A stretch of DNA of 64,000 nt from Topomyia yanbarensis (lineage: Eukaryota; Arthropoda; Insecta; Diptera; Culicidae): assembly GCF_030247195.1 (NCBI RefSeq), contig NC_080671.1:105945845-106009844 (forward strand), in the 5' to 3' direction. The notes below the pieces were generated by a model. It was not told where the DNA came from and did not search any database. It worked only from the letters and a program-made list of their open reading frames with translations. The position numbers were made by a program, and so were the translations under genes. Positions 1-12,058 of the stretch are shown one piece after another. How positions within the stretch are numbered: the first letter of the stretch is position 1; every line of letters begins with the position of its first letter.

Positions 1-9
1 AAACTTACC

Positions 10-1503
10 TCAACGCTGATAAACGTCGCTCGTGAATAGCTGATAGACGATTTTGCTTAACTTCAATCCGATAGTCCTTTTCGCTGGTCCATATGGCAGG
101 TTCAACATGCGCTCCTTCTCCTCCTCGCTGGTGCACTTGTCGTAGGCGAGATAAAGCCTTTTCGCAGTTGGATACCGTTCCACGATAGCATTTACTTTCT
201 CTATCGTTAGCAGCTTGATTTGAAGCAACTGTTTCATGAATATTTCTCTAACAGTACATTCGCGGTTTTTTAACGACTGTTTATTGAATATTTCGAACGA
301 AATTAACGGAATTGTTCGGTGTTTGAGACTAAAATCCGAAGCCGCAGCTTTGATAGTTTCCTGCGGTAAATTAGTGATATTCCAAAACTGTTTATCCTAT
401 AATCAGAAAATGATAATTAGAATAATTACCATAATACTACTGTAAACCATCAAAACTCACCTTTATATTTTTGTTTAATAACTTTGTCATTACCGATAGA
501 TACAGTACAGTGTGCTGATGATTTTCCGTATACTTTACGGCAAAATCTTGAACGAGCGTATTCAAAGCTGCCTGCGAAAGTGTACTGGCAGGAACACCAA
601 CTTGGCGATTATTGCCCAAGTGCTCAATCAAATAGATTATGTTGGCCAACCCACATTGTTTCAATCGAAACTTTTGCTCATGAAACCGACCGTCCTTAAT
701 GCTGCTAGCAAGATCATCCATTCTTTTCCTTTCTACTATGTAAGGAAGAATAAATTCCTTCCCTCCGTCATCCCAAACAATCCACAGAAAATCGCCTACG
801 CTTAAACGTCGAACCTCGTATCTCACCTGATGCTGTCCCAGTTCATTCAGCGTTCGGTCAAGATTACTTCTTGACTTACCGATCGTTTCTTGGGTATCAA
901 CAAGCAAAATCGCTTCCGGATTCGATATCGTAACATACTGCTGGTCAAGAACATCCAAATTTTCGAATATGGAATCATCCGGTATCTCAAACTGCTCAGC
1001 ATCTGTTAACTGTTCTTTGTCACCTAAAAATAAACCCGATTATTACCCAACACTTTATGCTCTCTTTTAAACTAACCTTCACCGTGTACCTCGCCAATCA
1101 AACTTCGGTAGAACTCTAGGCTCTCGTCATTCAACAACTTTTCGACTTGCTGATCATGCATCAACGCCGTCCTAATTTCGCCACCATTCTTCAGATAGAC
1201 CCGCCACCGTTTTTCCAAAGCCTCACAGATAGTCTTGCCGAAATCGGTAAGCATGAAACAATCTCGGCCGGAAGCAATCGGAAGCGGATATCGTCGCAAA
1301 GATGCCAGCGCTTTCTGCAACGGTATACGACTCATCGAATCCTTGTCCTCTGCCTTAGTCAGCATCTCCTGGAGCCATCGTTCAAACAGCGGGTTAGGGC
1401 AGCTAATTTTGATGCCAATCTGACGGACGGTGGACGATGCCGCTGGCAAACGATCCGACTGCTGTCGGATAATGCAGATTTTACGATGCTTATGCTTGGG
1501 CAT
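10..1503 (-). CDS. mus81: Crossover junction endonuclease MUS81, three coding exons
   Basis: Coding exons read on the minus strand are 1503-1077, 1023-461 and 396-10, joined by GT-AG introns (donors GTTAGT and GTGAGT) with phase kept throughout, giving about 458 residues. The first exon holds a winged-helix-like segment. The second holds the ERCC4/XPF nuclease domain with the signature VERKRMDD near residue 240, the ERKxxxD catalytic motif. The third holds the C-terminal helix-hairpin-helix region and ends at TGA (10-12). In known biology MUS81 pairs with an EME1-type partner in the nucleus and cuts branched DNA at stalled forks and recombination intermediates. A good donor (GTAAGT) follows two bases after the stop, so an intron in the 3' UTR running off the window is likely. 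The gene looks intact; length is within the range I know for insect MUS81. Confidence 0.93.
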
Positions 1504-1977
1504 ATTTTGGTTCTGTTATTTTTTACACATAACATAAACGCGACGATTTTTTTTTTCTAATTTGTCTTAAATTTGAACAAGAAATTTTGTAAAACGTTTA
1601 CGCGTACGAGTAGCAACGGTAGCAACCGCCAACCGGCTTAATTTTTGTTTACATATAGCCGGGATTCTTGAATCAAATGTCAGTCAAAGCAGATGAGGAA
1701 AAGGTTAAGGGATGTGCTCCCGGGATTTTCAGAACAATTCCATACTAAATTTGCAAAAGGGCGAATAAGATTTGTAAACAAACTTTTATTTTGATGATTT
1801 CTCTTAATTTACTATAATTTCAAAGCAGAAAACAATTGAAATTACTTCTACGAAGGGTAAAAATTTACATTAACGCATATTTTTCATGAAATTCCACTCT
1901 GCAGCAGACTAATGAGCGAAACAAGTTTGTTTACAAAAAACAGTTTCGCCCTTTTGACGAATTAATATTGAATTCAA
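1504..1977. other. Upstream region of mus81, no gene seen
   Basis: AT-rich DNA containing the mus81 5' flank. No open frame with coding character, no RNA gene and no clear repeat was recognised. Confidence 0.5.
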
Positions 1978-2314
1978 CACAGTTAAATAAAACAACCTGC
2001 AGAAAAGTTCTTTTAACTTACTTTTGAGTTGTGCGTCGCTTTCGCACTTATTAGTGTTGTCAAAAACAAAACGAGAGGTTCGACTCAGTCGAGATCTTCC
2101 GTGGGGGAAGTTACTTTTGAGTTGTTTGGGGTGAACTCAAAATTAGGTAAATTCAACTTAAATTTGAGTATAAAAAACCTATCAATGAGTTGTAATTTTT
2201 GCCGTGGTTAAATGGAAACTACCTTCAACACGGTTTACCTAATTTTAAGTTCCCCCACGATACCACGAGATTGAGTCAAAGGAACTCAATTTTAGGTAGT
2301 TTTTTGTTTCCGTG
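1978..2314. mobile_element. MITE, 337 bp, CACRG ends (copy A)
   Basis: Copy of a repeat that recurs at 34910-35247 in the same orientation at high similarity. The ends form imperfect inverted repeats (CACAGTTAAATAAAACAACC at left; the right end reversed reads CACGGAAACAAAAAACTACC). Flanks are AA/AA here and TA/TA at the other copy, so the duplication appears to be 2 bp. There is no coding capacity. Confidence 0.75.
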
Positions 2315-4360
2315 AATAATCAATAATAATCATAATTTTTCAATACAGCGAAACTCGTTATTGACCGAAACAGAAAAAAAAGCATTTTCGAAGTTTTAAT
2401 TTAAATGTTATTTAAAAACCATACCGATTTTTTCAAAAGTCATTCAGACAAATTTCTCAGTAAGTTAACTTTTTATTGAATAGAACCCGGATAGAATTTT
2501 ACAATAGCATTTACCTTACAAACAATCATAAAAGAGTAAATATTATATTCAGCTTTTTGCTGGTGGCTGCGTTTACAAATGTGCACTCTATTTTTACAAG
2601 TCGTCTGTACAGTGTCAACTTTGACACCTCGTCAGTAGTGTTAATTTTGACAAGCGGTCTCATCAGCCTTGAGTTTCATGACTATCACATACCCTGCTCA
2701 TTTATGTTCTCTATTCAAACGTTAAATGTCAAATTTGAAATTTGTTAGTTTATTTTTAAACACCGTTTTCGATAATTTCATTTTCTTTGCGAATTTATTT
2801 ATAAGCATATTCTCAGCTGTTGGAAAGAGAGAATTATGGGATTAGAACCTCTTCTCATCACACGTGAAATGACCAATAATAGCACATATGAAGCTTGCTT
2901 TTAAACTACCCAGAATAGCATCTTCTAACGATACAGTACTTAAAACTAGACCTAAACAATGTTTTCTCACATCTGATTTTGGATACAAATTTTTAGCAAA
3001 ATTTACCATAAAAAATTGACATTTTTAGCTACAGATGCAGCTGCGTTTACCGAAGAAATCGATTGCAATTCACCTGATTTATTAGTTTCGACTAGATTAA
3101 TTCGAGAGCGGACTCGTGCATGCATTGCATTAAAAACATAGGCAAGAAAATAGTATTGACATTAACGTATTTTCACTTCCTCTAGGGGTTCAAAATTGGT
3201 TGGTGAAACACTGTGAAACACACAATCTGAAAGTTCCTCAAATCTCTCGTCTTTAACAACAAGCGAGCATCATTTCCCTTGTACTCCTCGTTCAAAAAAA
3301 ATTACCAAGCCATACTGCAGTCGTACATATCGGCATACACAATCAAACGAGTAACGATTTACTGTCCGCGAGTGGTAAATTCTCAAACAAATTCATTCTA
3401 AAACTACTATGGGGATCGTCCTTTCTGATGTACTGTGTGTTCACTCACCTTCCGTACTACCGATCACATGCAAACCCTTCCGATCTCTCCGCATCTGATA
3501 GCAAGGCGGGAGCAAAACCACCAATTTCAAAGGTTAGCTTTCCGAAGGTCGCGTTAGTTCACCCAATGCACAAGTTTTTTAGAGAATATAAAATAGTCAT
3601 TTTTCGTGAAACAATCGTTCTAAAACTTCGATGTATGCTTAAGTTGAAGTTTATAACGTCCTAGATAAAAACGTATGCCATAGAATGAAAAAGTTTTTTA
3701 TATAAACATTTGATGACTTTTACTTATTAAGATTATTAAGGTTTGTTTAATTCACCTCCTTGGTGAACCAAAACTGATGATCCTTTTGCACACAACCTTG
3801 GCGTATTTAATTTGTATTTGGTATCAATCTCACAGTTCCTTATTTTGCTAGTTTAGGTAATCTTTTAGTTTTGCCGACATTGGTGACTAATGTAAGGACA
3901 CAGATAACACGTTTAGGCTAGAACTAAATTTCTTCAAAAACCTGTGTAAACTTTCAAATTGATAAACGTTGGAAATCCGTGTTTCATTATTGCCATCTGC
4001 GCAACTGTTTGCTACACATGTTTGACAGCTGCGCTCTAACTGCCTTGTATCGATAACTGCGCCATCCACAAATGTTTGCCAAACGTGTTTCGGACGTCTG
4101 ATTTATTCGGAATTTCAGTAGCGGGTATTTACATACGATTCAAATCGAGCCAAAGCGTCTGTTATCTGTGGTAAGGATTTGTGAACCAAACTTTTCACTA
4201 AATTGCTCAGCAGAGGCCGTGTTTAGATGAGGAAACCAGACATAAAAAGTTTTTCAACTGGATCATGAAGAATAAATTTCTCCTTTTATGGGCCGTGCAC
4301 AAATTAACAAATTTTTTTCAGCGAATATCGACCCTTCCCCAAGGGGCAGCGTCAAAAGTC
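2315..4360. other. Intergenic, no gene; short dispersed repeat at 2485-2550
   Basis: No supported gene. A segment of about 66 bp (2485-2550) recurs at about 7446-7512 in the same orientation with few differences, so part of this region is repeat-derived. Open frames here are short and lack family resemblance. Confidence 0.45.
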
Positions 4361-4364
4361 TTAC

Positions 4365-4640
4365 ATAATTAGTTACTCTAAGTACCATTAAATACCATAA
4401 AGTACATTGAGTACCGCAAAGATTTAAAGAAGTACGCGTTGTATTGTTAATTACTGAAACTATTTTAAGTACAGCGCCGTCGTATTTTAAATACGTAAAA
4501 TATTTTAATTACATCGAGATGTACTTTAAATACTTTAAGTACGTACACATGAACATTAATTACATTAAGTACCTTATTAAGTACAACAGAAGTAATTTTA
4601 AGTACTTTAATTATTTACCCAACAAACAACGAAAGCTGAA
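4365..4640. repeat. Degenerate AAGTAC/TTTAAATAC-rich repeat tract
   Basis: The motif AAGTAC and its variants (ATTACAT, TTTAAATAC) recur at irregular 8-20 base intervals over about 275 bp. A 109-codon open frame (4444-4773) runs through it and encodes repeated Tyr-Phe-Lys-Tyr words, best explained as the DNA repeat translated. Confidence 0.5.
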
Positions 4641-4820
4641 CAAACCTTTTATCAGAGATAATAAGCTGAACAAGAACTGTTTAATCCATTATCCAGCTAA
4701 TTTGTTTGTTGGGTACTTGAATTACATTCAAAATACGTTGGTATTTTCAATACGACGCACTCAAACCTGCTAGTGCTTGCCCCTCGCCCTTCCCTCCCCC
4801 TCGTAGCATTTTGTCCTGAA

Positions 4821-5310
4821 ATAGGGATCTTTAATTTGGAAAAAAAAATGTGCCAGTTTTTCATATTTATTGATAGCAGGTGTCCTTACGAGTGCACTCA
4901 TATCATTCTTAAACCTTAATTATTCTTTTCTGATTTTTAAATTTAAAAAAACCAAATTAAATTCCACCAACAAACTGACAGTTGTCCGACTAAATGACGT
5001 ATCTGCAAATATCTCGTTCGCCTCATTGTTAACCGGGACAGCACCCCACACAGTATGATCTGGTACTTTGTCAATCCGCTAACAGCCTGCCATCCCAAGT
5101 TTCATCTGCAAACTATGGTAGATCTGATAAGGCAACCTATAGAGTCGTGTAAGTCGCATGGGTTTGGATGTGTTATTGTCCTAAAAGGAAACAAACTAAA
5201 AAATGTTTTTTTTTTCGATAGTTTCGGGCCTAAAAATTTGATAAAGACTGAGATATTAACTCACAGTACTAATCTGCATCATAATATGCCTTAACCCTAA
5301 AGATCCCTAT
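4821..5310. mobile_element. MITE with ATAGGGATCTTTA ends, copy 1 (490 bp)
   Basis: Bounded by inverted repeats ATAGGGATCTTTA and TAAAGATCCCTAT. A second copy in the same orientation lies 143 bp downstream (5453-6075). Open frames at 5055-5294 and 5812-6051 are nearly the same translated sequence because they lie at the same place in each copy, so they are not treated as genes. Confidence 0.75.
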
Positions 5311-5452
5311 TGTAACCTCCCTTTTGTAAATAACGTAGCAACTACAAACGCACCATCCTCCAAACGGCCGAGGATACATTTTAAAATTCTTTCAAACACA
5401 AGTCCCTACCAAATGTTTGACAGCTTTTATCAACATTTTCATTATAATGGCA

Positions 5453-6075
5453 AATGGGATCTTTAATTTGGAAAAATTGTGTCAGTTTTTCATACTCATA
5501 TCATTTTTTAAACCTTAATTATTCTTTTCTGATTTTTAAATTAAAAAATAAACATTTTAAATTCAACCAACAAACTGACAGTTGTCCTACTAAATGACGT
5601 ATCTGCAAATATCTCGTTCTCCTCATTGTTAACCGGGACAGCACCCCACATAGCATGATCTAGAGCACTCTAGTTAGAGTGTGGCCAAGAGGCCATGACG
5701 TATCCAAACGAACATGGAATTTGACGTATACACAATAGAAATACGTCAAATTTCATGATCGTTTGGATACGTCATGGCCTCTTGGCCACACTCTAATTAG
5801 AGTGCTCTAGCATGATCTGGTACTTTTGCAATCCGCTAGCAGCCTGCCATCCCAAGTCTAATCTGCAAACTATAGTAGATCTGATAAGGCAACCTATGGA
5901 GTCGTGCAAGTCTCATGGGTTTGGATGTGTTATTGTCCTAAAAGGAAACAAACTAAAAAATGTTTTTTTTTTCAATAGTTTCAGGCCTAAGAATAGAAAA
6001 AGGACTGAGATATTCAATTACGGTACTAATCTGCATCAGAATATGCCTTAACCCGCACACCCCTAAAGATCCCTA
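5453..6075. mobile_element. MITE with ATGGGATCTTTA ends, copy 2, carrying a nested MITE
   Basis: Second copy of the element at 4821-5310. It matches copy 1 along most of its length and ends in TAAAGATCCCTAT. Without the nested 147-bp insertion and its 10-bp duplication it is about 466 bp. Comparison with copy 1 gives the uninterrupted target sequence directly. Confidence 0.75.
5662..5808. mobile_element. 147-bp foldback MITE with 10-bp target duplication
   Basis: Nearly perfect hairpin: arms of about 65-70 bp beginning AGAGCACTCTA, with a loop of about 10 bp around 5731-5741. The decamer AGCATGATCT flanks it on both sides (5652-5661 and 5809-5818) but is single in the empty site seen in the neighbouring copy (which reads AGTATGATCT). 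Duplications of 8-11 bp suggest a Mutator-like source; this superfamily call is inference. Confidence 0.88.
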
Positions 6076-6267
6076 TTGCGTTCAAAACATACATGCAAAA
6101 CATTGCATCATGAAGAATATAGTGTTGATAGTTTTGTTTTGAATTTTATATTGACTATGAAGAAAAGTTCTATCAGCTGCCAATGTTTCTAAAAATGATA
6201 CGTTCATCTATATTACTAAATTATGTTTGGTTTATTCAGAAGAAAATTTAATTCAGCTACCAAACTA

Positions 6268-6521
6268 ATGTCGTTTTCGTTTGAAGCAGAAACTAACTCA
6301 GTTTCGGAACTAACTGCTGTCAAACCGTTTGTTTGAAGCCAGTTTCCAACCTAGGTTATGCGCCACTGAACTGAAAACCAGGTTGGGTTCCAACCTGAAA
6401 TATATTTCGGGTTCGCTCACACCACCGCTGTTAGGCGAGAACCCAACTCAGTTTCATTAAAAACGTTTGTTTGAAGCAACTAACCTGGGTTAGTTTCTAG
6501 GTTCTCAATCGAAAACGACAT
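6268..6521 (+). mobile_element. 254-bp MITE, ATGTCGTTTTCG ends, left copy of an inverted pair
   Basis: Begins ATGTCGTTTTCG and ends with its complement CGAAAACGACAT. A second copy of the same length lies in reverse orientation at 6549-6802 after a 27-bp spacer. The pair is flanked by AACTA on both outer sides. Confidence 0.8.
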
Positions 6522-6548
6522 AAGTCTACTAGATAGCAAGATTAGCTA

Positions 6549-6802
6549 ATGTCGTTTTCGATTGAGAACCTAGAAACTAACCCAGGTTAGTTGCTTCAAA
6601 CGAACGTTTTTAATGAAACTGAGTTGGGTTCTCGCCAAACAGCGGTGATGTGAGCGAACCCGAAATATATTTCAGGTTGGAACCCAACCCGGTTTTCAGT
6701 TCAGTGGCGCATAACCTAGGTTGGAAACTGGCTTCAAACAAACGGTTTGACAGCAGTTAGTTCCGAAACTGAGTTAGTTTCTGCTTCAAGCGAAAACGAC
6801 AT
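6549..6802 (-). mobile_element. 254-bp MITE, right copy of the inverted pair
   Basis: Reverse-oriented copy of 6268-6521 with only scattered mismatches. With its partner it makes a 535-bp near-palindrome. The outer repeat AACTA (6263-6267 and 6803-6807) suggests the pair may have moved as one unit. Confidence 0.8.
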
Positions 6803-7064
6803 AACTAATGTAGCAAGTTAAATCCGCATACCAAATTGTTTCCCTTTTTTGTTAGCTTCCAATTCCGCGAATCGAAAAACTTACCAAATCCGCGTGAAAA
6901 GTAGCTTGTGTGAATTTAAATTTATTTTTCTTGGGAATGGAGGAACATTAAATTGTTGTCTCTAATAAATGGCTTTTGAAGTTCGCCAAAAACAACTAAA
7001 CGTTGCAAAACCTTGTGACCCAACTATCTCCCAAATGCTGCGTCATTTCTGCATGGCTCCTTGG

Positions 7065-7308
7065 GGTGCTTACAGAGTGGCCGCGAGAAGCTGAGCAGGG
7101 GCTGATACTGACAGTATAATGCGAGATGCGAGAAACTTGCTTGCAGCATATCAAATGAAGCCTGTCAGAGTAAAAGCAGGCAGTCGGCGCCTATCCGCTC
7201 AGCTTTCACTCTGACATCATCCCTTTGGTTTGCTTCAAGCAGGTTTCTCGCATCTTAATGTCAGTTTCAGCCCCTGCTCAGCTTCTCGCCGCCACTCTGT
7301 AAGCACCC
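7065..7308. mobile_element. Foldback element, about 244 bp
   Basis: Outer arms match as inverted repeats over about 75 bp (left begins GGGTGCTTACAGAGTGG, right ends with its complement), and a weaker inner match continues around GTCAGAGT. Parts of the right arm recur at 7330-7375. No coding content. Confidence 0.65.
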
Positions 7309-7729
7309 TTATTTCATAAACCGATAGAGTAAGCAGGTTTCTCGCATCCTAATGTCAGTACCAGTCCCAGCTCCCCTAGCTCACCTTGTTGTCGCTATAG
7401 TTTTAACCTGAGACTTGACTCGCAGATAAAAAAAACTTAGCGTGAAACCGGATAGAATTTTACAATAGGATTTACCCTACAAACAATCATAAAACGATAT
7501 ATATTATACCCACTGAGACGTCCAAAAAATCGTTCAACACGGGTCCAACGATGAACGTTTGTTGAACGGTTATTTGGACGTTGTCCAAATTGGTCCAACG
7601 AACGTCCTTCATTGGACGATTTTGAAATCAACCGTTCTTAGAGGGTAGTTATTATTGTTTCAACATTGTTCGAAGCAGAGTTCTCGCAGTAGATTTACAA
7701 TAATATTTCATGTAACAATCAATCTAACT

Positions 7730-8000
7730 GCACTTACTGCAAAAACCTGATACAGTAAATTCACATTGAATTTTACCTAGAATTTTACTGTTTTCGAGAA
7801 AAGAAATTTATTGGAAAATCGATTTTTCCATGTTAAGATGCATAACCACACCCCTTTTTCACTGGTAAAGTCGATTTTACATTAAAATTTACTGTAGAAA
7901 CGTTAAAGTTTTCTTATTGTAGATTAGCACTAGAATTTACTGCATATTATTGTAAAATTACTGTACTGTCGCAGTAAAAATCATGGTTTTGTTTGAGTAA
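7730..8000. repeat. TTTTACTG/TACAGTAAA-rich region
   Basis: Many short inverted words of the type TTTTACTG and CAGTAAA are scattered over this AT-rich stretch. It may be a decayed MITE, but clear ends could not be fixed. Confidence 0.3.
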
Positions 8001-8036
8001 TGCAACCAGTCCGTTTAAAATATTATCGTTACAGTT

Positions 8037-8599
8037 AAAAACTGAAAAATCCAACCAGCGACAATGGTTTTTCTTTTGTTCAGTGCTAATCCACGACGTC
8101 GGAAGTAGTGCGCATTATACAGAGATGCCAGATTTGAAGACATGTCTGCAAATTCGCAGACTTTTAATTTTAGCTGCAGATTTTTTCGATGACATGATTT
8201 CATGATATTTGCAGATTTTTTAGTTTGGGCAGATATTTAGATTTTTAGTTTGGTTGCAGATATTTACAGATTATTGAAAATAAAGGCTTTTGGTTACACT
8301 AGTTTCAAATCTACCTTAGGTTTTTCCTCCATAAGCTATTTCTCTCTACTTATCTTGGGCTATAAATGCACTATTTCCATTTAATATAACACATCATCAA
8401 TATCATTTTTGGTCGAGAGTAGTTTTCCTGACATTTTTCGTTCTTCTCAGATTTTTAAAATTGTCATTGCAGACATTTGAAAAAAGTATCTGGCATTATA
8501 GCACATCATTATATAAAAAATGCACTCTACTTCCGACGTGATTCCATTGTTTAGAACCAGAGAAAATACGATTGCTGCTGGTTGAATTTTCCAGTTTTC
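8037..8599. mobile_element. MITE with about 100-bp terminal inverted repeats
   Basis: The left end (AAAACTGAAAAATCC) matches the complement of the right end over roughly 100 bp with moderate divergence, including an ACGTCGGAAGTAG block in both arms. The centre has repeated TTGCAGAT words. Exact ends and target duplication are uncertain. Confidence 0.65.
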
Positions 8600-8706
8600 A
8601 CCTGCAACCAATATGTGAGGCAGAATGATAAGCAATGTGAGACAAATAAAAAAATGTTTATAAAAAAAGAAAACTATTCGCGAATCCTGTTCCAGGTTTT
8701 AATTAA

Positions 8707-9098
8707 AGGCTAGTCTACAGTTCGGGAAACGGATCACGGGATTTCACGTCGGGATTTGATCAGGGAAAATTTTCCGCCAAAATCTCTCCAAACTGTCAAA
8801 CCAAAAACTACACTGCTTCTTAAAAATACCAACAGTATCGAACTTGCAACGAATTGCAAACCTTATAAAAATACTATTTTCCACATCGGAAACAATTTGG
8901 GTTGTATTGTTGCGGGTAGGATTTCTGTGTGAAATTTTAAAATCCCGTAACGTTTCCCGCGGTTGGGTTTACACTTCAGGAAAGCTGTCATTTTTGTGTA
9001 GACTTATTTCCCGTCACGGAATTTGAAATCCCAAGCTCCATTTAAAATACACAGGGACCCAAATTCCGTGACACGTTTTGTGAACTGTAAACTAGCCT
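8707..9098. mobile_element. MITE, 392 bp, TAA duplication (Harbinger-like)
   Basis: Ends are AGGCTAGTCTACAGTTC and the complement of AGGCTAGTTTACAGTTC; TAA is found on both sides (8704-8706 and 9099-9101). A 3-bp TWA duplication is typical of PIF/Harbinger. It lies about 400 bp upstream of the signal peptide peptidase start. Confidence 0.78.
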
Positions 9099-9496
9099 TA
9101 ATGACGAGTGTAAAATGAGGGTATTTAATAACTCGATTGAACGAATTTTATATCAATGTTTATGAGTGAATTACATTTAAGCGTGCACCAGTTTTGATTC
9201 GATTGATTTTTAGATCACTTTGAAAACCTGTTTGACATTCAGCTGTCAGAAAATGTTATCGCTGGCAAATCCGAGTGACACGCAATCAGAAAAAGTCGAA
9301 TCGCGAGCCTTTCGTGTTTTCGCGTTCGACAAAGTTTTCCTTCGATCTTTTTGCGGCCGTATCAAGTTTTTGAACAAATCATACCAAGCAACAAATCTGT
9401 AGCTAATTGGTGACGGTGCCTGTTTCGTTTTATAGAGGGAAATTTTATCATCGCTAGGTTCGAATTTCCTGGTTAGTATATTAGGACCCCTTGAGA

Positions 9497-10815
9497 ATGT
9501 CCGAAATCGTAGAGGAACTCGTCCAGCAAGTGCAGGAGAATCTCACTGAAGCCGCCAACGCGGCAGCAACCAATGGAACGGCAAAGACTCCTTCCACGCC
9601 GGAGGGCATGGCGCTGGCGTACGGAACCCTAGTGACAATGGCCATGTTGCCCATTTTCTTTGGGTCGATACGCTCCGTTAAGCACCATAAGGAACAAACG
9701 GTAAGTTATCAGTGTTGATCCGGAAGCGGTAATGGTAAATTTGTCTGTTTACAGAGCACTTTCCAGAAGACGGGTGAAAAGCCGGACACGATGACTTCCA
9801 AAGACGCGATGATGTTTCCGATTATGGCTTCCTGTGCACTGTTTGGACTGTACATGTTTTTCAAGATTTTTTCTAAGGATAACATTAACTTCCTGTTGAC
9901 TGGCTACTTCTTCTTCCTCGGTGTGATGGCACTGTCTCATCTACTGAGCCCCGTCATAAGTTCTCTGATTCCGGCTGCCATCCCGAAAATCCCGTATCAC
10001 CTGTCATTTAGTCAAGGACCCACGGAGGGCGTCAAGGGTGACAAGAAGACATATTTGATCGACTACAAGTTCACCACCCACGATGTAGTATGCTTTATCA
10101 TTTCCTTAGTCATCGGAGTTTGGTATTTGATGCAAAAACATTGGATTGCCAACAATTTGCTGGGATTGGCTTTCGCCGTGAACGGAGTAGAACTGCTACA
10201 CTTGAACAATATAGTAACCGGTTGCATTCTGCTTAGTGGACTGTTCGTGTACGACATCTTTTGGGTGTTCGGAACTAACGTGATGGTCACTGTGGCGAAA
10301 TCCTTTGAAGCTCCGATCAAACTAGTCTTTCCTCAGGATCTTATTTCTAACGGATTGGCGGCGTCAAACTTTGCCGTCCTCGGATTGGGAGATATTGTTA
10401 TTCCGGGAATCTTCATAGCCCTGCTGCTACGTTTTGATAACAGCCTAAAGAGGAAGAGCAATCTGTACTTTTACGCAACGTTCACGGCGTACTTTTTCGG
10501 TCTCCTGGCGACGATCTTTGTGATGCATGTGTTCAAGCATGCCCAACCAGCGCTGCTCTATCTTGTACCGGCCTGTCTTGGAACTCCGCTGCTGCTGGCG
10601 CTGTTGAAGGGCGATATTAAGAAACTGTTTGCGTAAGTTTTACCTGCAAGCTAGAGGGTTAAGCAAATGCTGAGTTTCTTTGTTTATTCTTTAGTTATGA
10701 GGACCATCCGGAAGAGAAACCCAAGGAAACGAAAAAATCGGAAAAGAACTCTGGCGACGAAAGTACCAAGACGAAAAAGGAAGGCAAGAAAAAAGAATCG
10801 AAAAAAGTAAAATAA
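9497..10815 (+). CDS. Spp: Signal peptide peptidase (minor histocompatibility antigen H13 type), three exons
   Basis: Exons 9497-9700, 9755-10632 and 10695-10815, each joined by GTAAGT/AG introns of 54 and 62 bp with frame preserved, give 400 residues. The start is the ATG at 9497. The protein is multi-pass and carries the three presenilin-type motifs: YD in FVYDIFW near residue 232, GLGD near residue 278 and PAL in QPALLYLVP near residue 332. The last exon is a highly charged tail ending KKVK, a KKxx ER-retrieval signal. Known role: an intramembrane aspartyl protease of the ER membrane that cleaves leftover signal peptides and some tail-anchored proteins. All catalytic motifs are present and no break is seen. 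Reverse-strand open frames here are shadows. Confidence 0.96.
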
Positions 10816-12038
10816 GTTAGAGTAGGGGTGTACTGTTACACAGTGTGGGGGAATGCTTGTGTATGAACTGTTCATAACAGTCGGTATATTATTGTCTGCT
10901 CGCGGCACAGCATAACTGATTCTATTAATAAGTTCCATCATAGAGCTACTTTCGACGCGAAAGAATCCTTCCAGCACACGCACATGCTTATAAAATAGAA
11001 TCATTTTTATTGATATACTTAGGAAAGTGCTATCGCAAGCAACATTTTCCTTTTCTCCCAGTATTCGCGAGCAAAAGAAATGGAATAGTATTCCACTCAC
11101 AGAACGCAAATATATTCAATCAGCTCAAACAATTTCTGCCTAAAAGCGACATTCAAATTTGAAATAAATTAAGTCAGGCTGAAGTAGGTATGTCGTCCAG
11201 ATGTACAAACAACAAAAATATGAACGCAGCTGTTTGGTTGCCGAAACTAGTTTCTCAACTTAGAAGATAATTGCAGACTATTTTACTCTATTCCGGAAGT
11301 ACAATAGGGGAAAGATAGCTTTATTGTGATTTTTTGGGGAGATAACTATAGTTCTAATCAGCACAACAAATTTAGTTCTGTACTATTGTTTTTGTACAGC
11401 ACCGATTGCAAAAACAAATAAATTAATGCTAGAAACGAGAGCCGTTTAGTATAATTCTTTGCTTACCATTTGCTAAGTTTGCGACTGAGAATGTATTTTT
11501 ATCGAACAGGCATGCTAGTGATATCGTTGTTTCGGTAGGATGAAAAGCTTTGACTATAAAGAGACAACTACAATAAATGTGGACTTTGTCACCGTTGGAA
11601 GTAATTTTCAGAAACATGAGTAAATTCAAAACCCATTTTAAAATCTATACAGTTTTAAATAAAAAAAAAAATGAAATATTGCTGAAAAGTGATGGAGATA
11701 AGTTAAAAGTGAATAGAATGCTGCATTGATAGCAGATTATGATTATAGACAAGATTTTTTATTATTGAGAGAAACGAGCATTTGATGTTTTTAGAATTTT
11801 GTTCATTTATTTAGTGCTGACCATGCATTGTTTAATACTATTGTTCTTTAGTTTCAATACAAATCCAACTTAATTTACGTTTCTTCATTTGCCATCTGAC
11901 TTCTTAAAATAGTGGTTTTCAACAAGGGGCGAATTGGACCATTGCACGGGTGAACTATGCGGAGTAAATTTTAACTTCTTTTTCTAAGCAGTCCCATCGG
12001 ATATCTGGCTTCATCTTTACGACCCCCCTCCCCCCTCC
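10816..12038 (+). other. 3' UTR of Spp and downstream flank
   Basis: No further gene. AATAAA occurs at 11163-11168 and again at 11417-11422 on the plus strand, either of which could serve Spp. Sequence beyond is AT-rich with no clear structure. Confidence 0.5.
11163..11168 (+). terminator. Candidate Spp polyadenylation signal AATAAA
   Basis: First canonical hexamer downstream of the Spp stop, about 350 bp away; a second lies at 11417-11422. Use is inferred. Confidence 0.4.
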
Positions 12039-12058
12039 ATAATATTTTGATGAAATTT

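Noticed and set aside
4444..4773. 109-codon open frame rich in Tyr-Phe-Lys-Tyr
   Set aside because: It coincides with the AAGTAC repeat tract; the peptide pattern follows from the DNA repeat.
5055..5294. Paired 79-codon frames (also 5812-6051)
   Set aside because: They lie at the same position in two copies of one MITE; no independent coding evidence.
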